This document shows positions 14,823 through 21,324 of a stretch of DNA of 21,324 nucleotides, in pieces. Below the pieces are notes generated by a model. The model saw nothing but the letters and a program-made list of their open reading frames with translations. It had not been told where the DNA came from and did not search any database. The stretch comes from Desulfobulbus_C sp964551175 (GTDB lineage: Bacteria > Desulfobacterota > Desulfobulbia > Desulfobulbales > Desulfobulbaceae): assembly GCA_964551175.1 (NCBI GenBank), contig CAZKBZ010000046.1, positions 1 through 21,324 on the forward strand. The letters run 5' to 3'. How positions within the stretch are numbered: the stretch's first letter is position 1; every line of letters starts with the position of its first letter. The translations under genes and the position numbers were made by a program.

Positions 14823-15173
14823 TCAGAAATCCGGCACAAGGGAGAGCAGGCTGTCATTATCAAGAAAGGCAAGCCACTGGGTCAGCAGGAGTTGGAATTG
14901 TGTTTTCTGCAGCCGGCAGGGTACGGCTTCATCATCAAACAGGCTTTCCAGGATAATCTGATCAGAATCAAAAATGACCGTATAACTGTTCCCGTTGATT
15001 TCCTGCCTCTGTCCGCCTGTATTCTTCAGGAGAGCCAGTAGTTCAGCTGCAGTAGCGGTATCCTGCAGATCGGATTCCAGATAGTCGGCCAGGGGGGTAT
15101 ATTCAGGGGCTGCCTGTACACGAGGCAGGTGGGACTGGTCACGGTAAAAGCGGATGAGGGGTGTCATGGTCAT
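14823..15173 (-). CDS. small acidic protein, probable immunity partner of the EndoU nuclease
   Basis: Soluble cytosolic protein of 116 residues with no signal peptide or membrane segment. It is strongly acidic, with 17 Asp/Glu against 7 Lys/Arg by my count. The N-terminus PLIRFYRDQSHLPRVQA is followed by a helical ADYLESDLQDTATAAELLALLK, strands around NGNSYTVIFDSDQIILESLFDD and a C-terminal helix QFQLLLTQWLAFL; this looks like a small alpha/beta immunity-type fold, but I do not recognise a named family with certainty. The chosen ATG (15173) overlaps the TGA of the nuclease gene as ATGA, so its translation is coupled to the nuclease. An open frame continues upstream to 15374, but that part lies inside the nuclease gene and is rejected. 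Immunity is inferred from position, coupling and charge. Confidence 0.75.
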   Translation of the reverse strand: MTMTPLIRFYRDQSHLPRVQAAPEYTPLADYLESDLQDTATAAELLALLKNTGGQRQEINGNSYTVIFDSDQIILESLFDDEAVPCRLQKTQFQLLLTQWLAFLDNDSLLSLVPDF

Positions 15174-15697
15174 TTTTTTGTGTAAATGGGGTAAGCTGTA
15201 TTGATGTTGCGACGATGGTTCAGGTAGCCCTGGATGGTGAAACCTGCACCGGAGGGTCCCTCCCACCTTGTTTTGTTCCCGGTGTACCGATGCTTCCAGG
15301 CGTGAAGTACAGACTGAATAACCTGCCGGCGGCTCATGGAGTCTGGAAACAGGGTGGAGAATTTTTCTTTCCACCGTTTTTCCCGAGGGTCATATATCTC
15401 GACTCTTGCCGTATAGACACCGTTGCTGTTGGGTGGTGATAGAATTTTTTTCAGTCTGGCAGACTGCGGGTCCCTGCCGCCGGGACGGGAGTGAAAACCG
15501 GTGGGACGGCCCCTGGAGTTGATGGCACCTTCAAAGATATGTTTCAGGTTGATCTCCGGGCTGGTCCGGCTCCACTGTTGTGATCCGGAGCGGCCATGAA
15601 GCTGCTGCATGCCCAAAAACAGGGCAGAGAGCAGGATCGCAAGGAACAGAACACGCCTGGGCCATGAATGGATTATCAAAAGTTTCTGCATATTCAT
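15170..15697 (-). CDS. EndoU-type ribonuclease with N-terminal export or anchor segment
   Basis: Protein of 175 residues. Residues 14-35 form a RR-led hydrophobic segment (VLFLAILLSALFLGMQQLHG), either an uncleaved anchor or a signal peptide; no clear AxA site is seen. Residues 48-172 match my knowledge of the bacterial EndoU nuclease domain: LKHIFEGAINSRGRPTGFHS with candidate catalytic His53 and His69, RPGGRDPQSARL, WKEKFSTLFPDSMSR with candidate Lys110 or Lys112, and the closing GPSGAGFTIQGY...NINTAYPIY. EndoU toxins cleave RNA (tRNA in some CDI systems). The mature part is very basic (26 Lys/Arg, 9 Asp/Glu). GGAAGG lies 6 bases before the ATG, which overlaps the TGA of the hydantoinase-family gene; its own stop overlaps the acidic-protein start. 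There is no CdiA, Rhs or secretion gene in view. Fairly confident of the family, unsure of substrate or target cell. Confidence 0.8.
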   Translation of the reverse strand: MNMQKLLIIHSWPRRVLFLAILLSALFLGMQQLHGRSGSQQWSRTSPEINLKHIFEGAINSRGRPTGFHSRPGGRDPQSARLKKILSPPNSNGVYTARVEIYDPREKRWKEKFSTLFPDSMSRRQVIQSVLHAWKHRYTGNKTRWEGPSGAGFTIQGYLNHRRNINTAYPIYTKK

Positions 15698-17328
15698 TGG
15701 TTGCCTTCCATACCGATTAATGCCGCCCCGATGGCATTTCCCACCTCATAATGTTCAGGAAAGCTGACAGTTGTCCCAAGGCGGCGGGCCACGCCGGGCA
15801 GAAAAAATCTTGCTGCAGCACCAATACCGATAATCGGTATTTTCACGGAAAAATGAAGTGAAAACAGTTCATTATCCCTGCGGTTCAGAAAAGGGGCTGC
15901 CTGGTTGTTCTGCCATATCTTTCGCCCTAAATAGTCCAGGATGATGGTTTCAATGGTCTTTTCCGTTTCAGCAATAACCTGCAGGCAGAAGGTTTTCAGG
16001 TCCATGTCAACTGCTGCAGCCATGGCTTCCGCACCGGATTCGGCCTGCTGTCTGTTGCCGATGTCAAGCCTGTCCAGAGCATGGAGGGCATCTGTAGGCG
16101 TGAAACCGGCTATACGGATCTGCTGGAGATAAAGCAGTCTTTCCAGTCGTTTTTCAAGGAGTACCCCGGAGAGGCTGGTTTTCTCAGCCAGGGTTTCCGG
16201 ATTTGCAGGCCCGTATTGGTACAGATGGCGCAGGATTTCGTCGTCGGTAATAATTTTTTCATCAAGCTCGGCAACAGGCAGAACAATGGAGCTGCGCAGC
16301 CCGCAGCCAAGCCAGCTGCCCGGATCAGGCAGGTCAGGAGTCATGGCCAGGGGCTGAACCCTGGTTGTTTCCAGGGAGACAGTGTTGTCAGGGGAACAGA
16401 TCACATGGGAGTCGCCTCCACCCCCGGCAGTATACATGTCAATGGCTTCCACATGGGTCTGCCACCGGCCTATAATGCACCCTTCTTCGCTCAGCACCGG
16501 CTGATGGTCACGGATCATGCAGACATCCGTGGTCGTTCCGCCCACGTCAACAATCAGGGCTGTTGGCTGGGAAGCTGTGCAGCCGAAACGGGCTGTTGCC
16601 GCCGGCCCGCTGGCCATGGTAATGGCCGCACGTTCTACAGCCTCATCCAGATCTGCTCCTTTACCATTGCCGCAGATGATGGTGACCGGACAGTTCAGCT
16701 TGATCTTAAGCATGGACAACTGGATGGATGAGAGAAAGCCGACCATCAGCGGCATGAGTTTGGCATGCAGACAGGCCGTTGCCGCCCGGGCCCGAATGCC
16801 GGGATGATCACTGACCTTGTGGGAGCAGAAGACAGGCTTGGGGTCAAGCATGGTAATGGCCTCTTCAGCCACCATTTCATGGGCAGGATTCTTTATGGAC
16901 ATGCCACCGCAGACAGCGTAGCTGTCGACCTCGTTCTTTAACCCCTGGATTGTGTCTACCAGCCCTTCAATATCCAGGGGTTCGTCTTCTTCACCGGTGA
17001 TGGTATGGCCGCCCTTTAAAAAGACATTTGCTGTAACCTGCAGCTTGAAATGACGGACATAGCCAAATACAAACAGGCCGACTCTGGATCCTCTTCCCTC
17101 GACAATGGCATTGGTGGCAAGAGTAGTGGAGACCGCAAGACAACAGACTTCTTCCGGGGAAATTCCTTCGGAGAGCAGACTTTCAAGAGTGCGTCCCACG
17201 CCGATTCCCAGGTCGTGGTGACTGGTTGCCTGCTTGACCCGGTTAACGATCTCAAGGGTTTCGCTGTCCAGGAGAACGCCATCCGTATAGGTTCCTCCGG
17301 TGTCAATACCGATACAATATCTGTTCAT
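15694..17328 (-). CDS. hydantoinase/oxoprolinase-family ATPase
   Basis: Protein of 544 residues of the hydantoinase A/5-oxoprolinase superfamily (actin-like ATPase fold). Seen: phosphate-1 loop YCIGIDTGGTYTDGVLL (4-20), VSTTLATNAIVEGRGSRVGL (67-84), HPGIRARAATACLHAKLMP, the second phosphate loop IVDVGGTTTDVCMI (259-272), AIDMYTAGGGGDSHV (295-309) and the C-terminal IIGIGAAARFFLPGVARRLG. Residues about 360-405 (DDEILRHLYQYGPANPETLAEK...) look like a small winged-helix insertion. It is far shorter than HyuA (~690 residues), and no HyuB partner is nearby, so a hydantoin- or oxoproline-cleaving role should not be assumed. The ATG at 17328 has no recognisable ribosome-binding site. It lies 76 bases after the kinase gene and overlaps the EndoU start by four bases. 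Confidence 0.88.
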   Translation of the reverse strand: MNRYCIGIDTGGTYTDGVLLDSETLEIVNRVKQATSHHDLGIGVGRTLESLLSEGISPEEVCCLAVSTTLATNAIVEGRGSRVGLFVFGYVRHFKLQVTANVFLKGGHTITGEEDEPLDIEGLVDTIQGLKNEVDSYAVCGGMSIKNPAHEMVAEEAITMLDPKPVFCSHKVSDHPGIRARAATACLHAKLMPLMVGFLSSIQLSMLKIKLNCPVTIICGNGKGADLDEAVERAAITMASGPAATARFGCTASQPTALIVDVGGTTTDVCMIRDHQPVLSEEGCIIGRWQTHVEAIDMYTAGGGGDSHVICSPDNTVSLETTRVQPLAMTPDLPDPGSWLGCGLRSSIVLPVAELDEKIITDDEILRHLYQYGPANPETLAEKTSLSGVLLEKRLERLLYLQQIRIAGFTPTDALHALDRLDIGNRQQAESGAEAMAAAVDMDLKTFCLQVIAETEKTIETIILDYLGRKIWQNNQAAPFLNRRDNELFSLHFSVKIPIIGIGAAARFFLPGVARRLGTTVSFPEHYEVGNAIGAALIGMEGNQ

Positions 17329-17404
17329 GAAAGAGTGTTAAGGAGTGAAGTTGCCTGCAGACACGGCGGGCTGCATGGTAATTTTCAGGAATGTACCATA
17401 CAGC

Positions 17405-20400
17405 TTACCTGCGCATCACCGAAAAAATGGTTTTTTCCAGTTGCTGTAAGTCAAAAGGTTTTGAGATGGATGCACTGAATCCAAATTGTTTGTAATCAGC
17501 CAGCACCGGATCATTGGAATAACCGGATGTAACAATGACTTTTGCATCCGGGTTAATGTTAAGAATGTGTCGGACTGCTTCTTTCCCGCCCATCCCGCCG
17601 GGAATTGTGAGATCCATGATGATGATATCAATCTCCTGCCCGGTTTTCAGGAGCTTTTTGTAATGCGCAATGGCACTGTCGCCATCAGGGACGACAACAA
17701 CGCTGTGACCAAGATGGACAAGCTGCGATCTGGTAATATCGCGCAGCATTGTATCATCATCCATCACCATTATTCTGGCGGATTGAGATGACCGTGAACT
17801 TTTTCTGTCTTCCCCGCAACAGGTTCCGGTTCCATCTGATGCAGGCAGAAAAATGGTAAAAATTGTCCCTTTACCCGGTGTTGACCGGACGCTGATATGA
17901 CCACCATGTTTACTGATAATGGAGTGGCATATTGCCAGACCCAGGCCGTTTCCCAGCTGTTTTGTCGAGAAATAGGGATCAAAGATTTTATCAACAATAG
18001 TATCAGGAATGCCGGCCCCCGTATCCCGTATAATTATTTTTACAAAAGAACCGGTATGGGAACAGACTATCGTGTCAGCTGCATGGTCCGGAACATTGGA
18101 ACAGGAAATCTGTATATTGCCTCCTTCGGGCATTGCCTGCCGCGCATTGATGACAATATTCTGAATGACCTGACTCAACTGTCCTGTATCTGCTTCAACT
18201 CGAAGGAGATCAGCGGGAAAATCGTAGCTGCATGAAACAGAACTGCCACGGAGAACAAAATCAGCTGAATCCCGGATTAACTGAGGCAACGAGGTGGTTT
18301 CTTTAACAGGTTCGCCGCCTTTTGCAAAAGTAAGGAGTTGCTGGGTGAGTTTTGCAGCCCGGGAGCTGGCTTTCTGAGCATTGTTAAGTAGCGGAGATAC
18401 CTTATGATACTCGCCAACAAGGTGTGAGGCAAGTTCAATATTTCCCAGAATTGCCGACAGGATATTGTTGAAGTCGTGCGCTATTCCACCCGCCAGAATA
18501 CCCACAGATTCCAGTTTTCTAATTTTGAGAAGCTCCTCCTCAATCTTCTTCTGATTGGTAATGTCCCTGAAAACAAGGACAACACCGATAATTCTGCTTT
18601 CCCTGTCCCTGATGGGCGCGCAGCTGTCAGCTATGCTTTTTGGAAATCCATTTCTGGCTATAAGTGTTATATTATCGCTCATGCCGATGGGCTGGCCCGT
18701 TTCTAAGACCTTTTCAATGGGATTTTCACGCTGTTTTCCTGTAGTTTCATCACTAATATTATATACTTCTGATGCTTTCCTCCCCTGGGCGTCTTCACTG
18801 GACCACCCTGTCAGTTTTTCAGCGACTCTGTTTAAGAGGACTATTTTTCCATCAATATCTGTGGTTATGACACCGTCACCGATACTGCGGAGAGTAACGG
18901 CAAGCCGTTCCCGCTCATCCGCCAGCACCTGCTCTGCTTTTTTCTTTTCATCAATATCACGCACTACGGCAATGATATGCGATTGGTTGTTAATTTCTGT
19001 CAGCTTGAGACCAACTTCTGACCAGAAGAGTTGCCCGTTTTTTCTTTTTGACAGCCACTCAAACGTCTGCGGGCCCTTGCTGACGGCAAGCTGGATTTTT
19101 TTTACCGCTTCTTCATGATTGTAGGGATACTCTCCGAGGCTGAAATCATCAGCAGTTGACTGCAGAGCTTCCTGATAACTGACACCGAACATGTCGAGCA
19201 TAGCCTGGTTCACATCAAGAACAGCTGACGTTTCACTGTCATGAATGAAAATCGCTTCATTGGGAGCATCAAAAATTGACTGGAGATAATTTTTATTCTC
19301 TTCCAGCTCCCTGGTTCGTTCCGCTACCTTTTCTTCAAGCTTCTGCTGGGCATTGAGCAGTTTGTTTTCCGCATCTTTCCTGAGTCTGACTTCCTGTTTC
19401 AGCCTGATATTCCACAACCAGAAAAACCCGACAAGCGACAGGGCCAATGCTGACACAGCAAGAATACGCTGCCAGGCAACCCTTGCAGGAATTCCAACGT
19501 TGTAGCCGGCAGCAAGCCATCTGTTGCGAATATTTTCAGTTTCCCGGGCAGAAATTGAGGCAAGGCCTTTGTTCAGTATTGCTGTGAGCATTGGCCAGTC
19601 TTTTCGCACTGCCATATGGACAAGCTGGCGTTCCAGAGAGACGGGGGCGGCGATCCGTACATTTGAAATATTGAGTTTTCGTATCCAGTAGGTACATGTT
19701 GCCAGGTTGCCGATGAGAACGTCCGCTTCTCCCTCGGAGACCGCCTTGATGGTATCTTCAAGGGTGTTGTAATATACTGGAGCCAGGTCGGTATGCTCTT
19801 CAAGCCAGTGGGCATGCGATGACTTCTCCTGGACTGCGATCTTAAGTCCCGCCAGGTCCCCGGTGGAAGATATGAACGGGCTGTCGGCACGGCTGAAGAT
19901 CATTCGGTAAAAACCGATATATGGAGTGGTATATGTCAGAAATTCAGCCCGTTTTGAGGAAAACCCGACTGCAGGCAACAGGTCAATTTTTCCCTCTTTA
20001 GCCAGGCCCATAACCTGGTTCCAGCTTAAATCGGGAACAACCTGCATGTTCAATCCAAGCCGCTGATTTAACAGTTTGATATAGTCAGTGGAAAAACCAC
20101 TGTATCTGCCGTTGTTGTCAACAAATTCAAAGGGTGCAAATTCGGGATCGATTCCAACCCGGATCAAGGGATGTGCTTTTATCCATGCTTTTTCTTCGGG
20201 CGAGAGGTGAACTTCTTTTGGACCGGCAGAAAAACTATTATAGGCAACAGACTGATAATCACTGATGATCTGTGATATTTTTGAGGTGGGTTGCAGGTGG
20301 GCCGCTTTCAGATGTTTGTCAATAATTGATTTCAGGTACGGGGTGTTTTCTCCACCAGCCGGGAAAGCAAATTTGAGGTGACGGGGATTAAAGGCAACCG

Positions 20401-21043
20401 TTGTCGGCAGGACATCATACAGTTTGCGGGAAGTTATGCCAAACAGCCTGTTGACCACGCCCACATCGGCAAGATCAATCTGCAGTGCCTGAAATACTTC
20501 CTGATAATCTGTAAACTCAATGAATGTGCAGGCAACGTTGAATTTCTTTACCTGCTCCCGTATTCCTTCATTACCGTCCGTGTGGATACTGCCACGCATA
20601 ACGGCAATTCGTTTACCTGCAAGATCCGGTATGGCAAAAACCTTGATACCGGGACGTGTATAGAGGGTTCCCCAGTTGACAAACACGGGTTCATCAGAAA
20701 ATTCAAACTGTTCAGCTCTTTTCAGGGAAAAGGCAACATCGGGCATGATATCGATGGCACCTGTTGCAAGCCGGGTCAGTCCTTCCTCCCATGTTCCGGT
20801 GATCCATTCGATTTTCCAGTTTTCCTCTTTTGCTATTTCTTCAATGATGTCAGGGAAAATACCTGACGGTTTGTTCCCCCTGCCAAGGGACAGCTTTGGC
20901 GGATTCTCATAAAAGCCGACCCGGACCACCCGGGCATCAGCACCGGATACGGAACCGGGGAAAAGAGCAGAAAAACTGATCAGGAGAATCAGCAGGCAGG
21001 TGAGGAAAGGGTTGCAGGAGGATCGGGGAGAGCGATTTTGCAT
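17405..21043 (-). CDS. hybrid sensor histidine kinase with two solute-binding sensor domains
   Basis: Inner-membrane hybrid kinase of 1212 residues. Domain order: signal peptide/anchor (12-34), first SBP_bac_3 periplasmic binding domain (about 38-262), second SBP_bac_3 domain (about 290-513), transmembrane helix (525-545), coiled coil (548-585), PAS (about 586-700), PAS (about 712-830), HisKA with phospho-acceptor His856 in AGGIAHDFNNIL, HATPase_c with N-box Asn966, G1 IRDTGAGIPD and G2 GNGLGLAI, a Ser-rich linker, and a receiver domain with Asp1144 (IIIMDLTIPG) and Lys1195. The layout resembles BvgS/EvgS sensors, but with no Hpt domain and no response regulator in view. The H-box AHDFNN type commonly goes with NtrB-like kinases. 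No ribosome-binding site precedes the ATG; the start is supported by the signal peptide. It is first in the series leading to the hydantoinase-family and EndoU genes. Confidence 0.95.
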   Translation of the reverse strand: MQNRSPRSSCNPFLTCLLILLISFSALFPGSVSGADARVVRVGFYENPPKLSLGRGNKPSGIFPDIIEEIAKEENWKIEWITGTWEEGLTRLATGAIDIMPDVAFSLKRAEQFEFSDEPVFVNWGTLYTRPGIKVFAIPDLAGKRIAVMRGSIHTDGNEGIREQVKKFNVACTFIEFTDYQEVFQALQIDLADVGVVNRLFGITSRKLYDVLPTTVAFNPRHLKFAFPAGGENTPYLKSIIDKHLKAAHLQPTSKISQIISDYQSVAYNSFSAGPKEVHLSPEEKAWIKAHPLIRVGIDPEFAPFEFVDNNGRYSGFSTDYIKLLNQRLGLNMQVVPDLSWNQVMGLAKEGKIDLLPAVGFSSKRAEFLTYTTPYIGFYRMIFSRADSPFISSTGDLAGLKIAVQEKSSHAHWLEEHTDLAPVYYNTLEDTIKAVSEGEADVLIGNLATCTYWIRKLNISNVRIAAPVSLERQLVHMAVRKDWPMLTAILNKGLASISARETENIRNRWLAAGYNVGIPARVAWQRILAVSALALSLVGFFWLWNIRLKQEVRLRKDAENKLLNAQQKLEEKVAERTRELEENKNYLQSIFDAPNEAIFIHDSETSAVLDVNQAMLDMFGVSYQEALQSTADDFSLGEYPYNHEEAVKKIQLAVSKGPQTFEWLSKRKNGQLFWSEVGLKLTEINNQSHIIAVVRDIDEKKKAEQVLADERERLAVTLRSIGDGVITTDIDGKIVLLNRVAEKLTGWSSEDAQGRKASEVYNISDETTGKQRENPIEKVLETGQPIGMSDNITLIARNGFPKSIADSCAPIRDRESRIIGVVLVFRDITNQKKIEEELLKIRKLESVGILAGGIAHDFNNILSAILGNIELASHLVGEYHKVSPLLNNAQKASSRAAKLTQQLLTFAKGGEPVKETTSLPQLIRDSADFVLRGSSVSCSYDFPADLLRVEADTGQLSQVIQNIVINARQAMPEGGNIQISCSNVPDHAADTIVCSHTGSFVKIIIRDTGAGIPDTIVDKIFDPYFSTKQLGNGLGLAICHSIISKHGGHISVRSTPGKGTIFTIFLPASDGTGTCCGEDRKSSRSSQSARIMVMDDDTMLRDITRSQLVHLGHSVVVVPDGDSAIAHYKKLLKTGQEIDIIIMDLTIPGGMGGKEAVRHILNINPDAKVIVTSGYSNDPVLADYKQFGFSASISKPFDLQQLEKTIFSVMRR

Positions 21044-21078
21044 AAATTGATATCAGGAGGAAGAAATATTATTAAAAT

Positions 21079-21108
21079 ATCCTACCGCAGGGACAGATGA
21101 GCAGTCAA
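21079..21108 (-). promoter_or_regulatory. sigma-70-type promoter of the hybrid kinase gene
   Basis: On the minus strand -35 TTGACT (21103-21108, five of six) and -10 TAGGAT (21079-21084, four of six) are 18 bases apart. Initiation near 21072 would give a leader of about 30 bases. The leader contains CCTCCT, the complement of a ribosome-binding site, instead of one. Confidence 0.5.
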
Positions 21109-21324
21109 GAATAAATAATATTGATGGAAAGTCTGACCATGATGATTTGCCTTGTTTTTTGCTGACAGGTAAAGCCAGTCCCCTGCCGTGATAATTATTG
21201 TGGTTTGAAGAGTTGTTCCGGCTCGGGTTGAATCTTTTTTCTCAATTGATCTTACTACAGCTGCTGTGATAGAGTTATAAGTATTACAGAAGAGACAATT
21301 ATCCTCTTTTCATGGTGTGCTTAA
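21109..21324. other. intergenic DNA at the right edge
   Basis: AT-rich stretch upstream of the kinase promoter. Only tiny open frames occur on either strand (for example an 11-codon frame ending near the promoter), none with a ribosome-binding site. I see no tRNA, terminator with T-run or repeat. It probably holds upstream regulatory DNA for the kinase gene or the far side of a divergent unit beginning beyond the window. Confidence 0.4.

Noticed and set aside
15174..15374. Upstream extension of the acidic-protein frame (67 codons)
   Set aside because: It lies inside the nuclease gene in another frame, and its residues are unlike the conserved part; the ATGA overlap gives a natural start at 15173.
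1..21324. CRISPR array, insertion sequence or transposase
   Set aside because: No regularly spaced long direct repeats, terminal inverted repeats or transposase motifs were seen anywhere in the window.

Overview
The window looks like chromosomal DNA of a Gram-negative, probably anaerobic member of the Desulfobacterota (Desulfobulbales-like). The outer-membrane proteins, RND pump and TolC partner show the Gram-negative envelope. The closer placement is my inference from protein style (compact hydantoinase-family ATPase, GroEL with a GGM tail, large hybrid kinase) and was not tested by any search. Dense gene packing and normal housekeeping genes mark most of it as core genome. The left edge is the end of an integrated element.

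Layout. 1-1590: end of an integrated element, with a tyrosine integrase (minus strand), its terminator, a cluster of TTGCGCCA repeats and an inverted repeat, abutting the 3' end of a tRNA-Met gene (1591-1667, minus). 1819-3892: groES-groEL operon (minus) with a clear terminator and a heat-shock-like promoter. 4135-5214: branched-chain aminotransferase ilvE (minus). 5399-12549: a plus-strand export cluster, made of an AI-2E/PerM-family membrane protein, a periplasmic adaptor, an RND inner-membrane pump and, after a 184-base gap, a TolC-family outer-membrane channel. Together the last three can form a tripartite envelope-spanning efflux pump. 12539-13795: a thiol-redox pair (minus), a CcdA/DsbD-type membrane electron carrier followed by a TlpA-like periplasmic thioredoxin. 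The tlpA-like gene overlaps the end of the tolC-like gene tail to tail. 13972-14649: an exported beta-barrel protein (minus). 14823-21043: a minus-strand series read right to left: a 1212-residue hybrid sensor kinase with tandem solute-binding domains, a hydantoinase/oxoprolinase-family ATPase, an EndoU-type ribonuclease with an N-terminal export/anchor segment, and a small acidic protein that is probably its immunity partner. The last three genes are chained by ATGA stop/start overlaps. 21044-21324 holds the kinase promoter and no gene.

The most noteworthy signal is the EndoU-acidic protein pair, translationally coupled to a metabolic-type ATPase gene rather than carried in a CdiA or polymorphic-toxin locus. 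Second are the helically phased repeats in the integrase leader next to the tRNA junction. All functional assignments come from reading motifs by eye; no database comparison was made.
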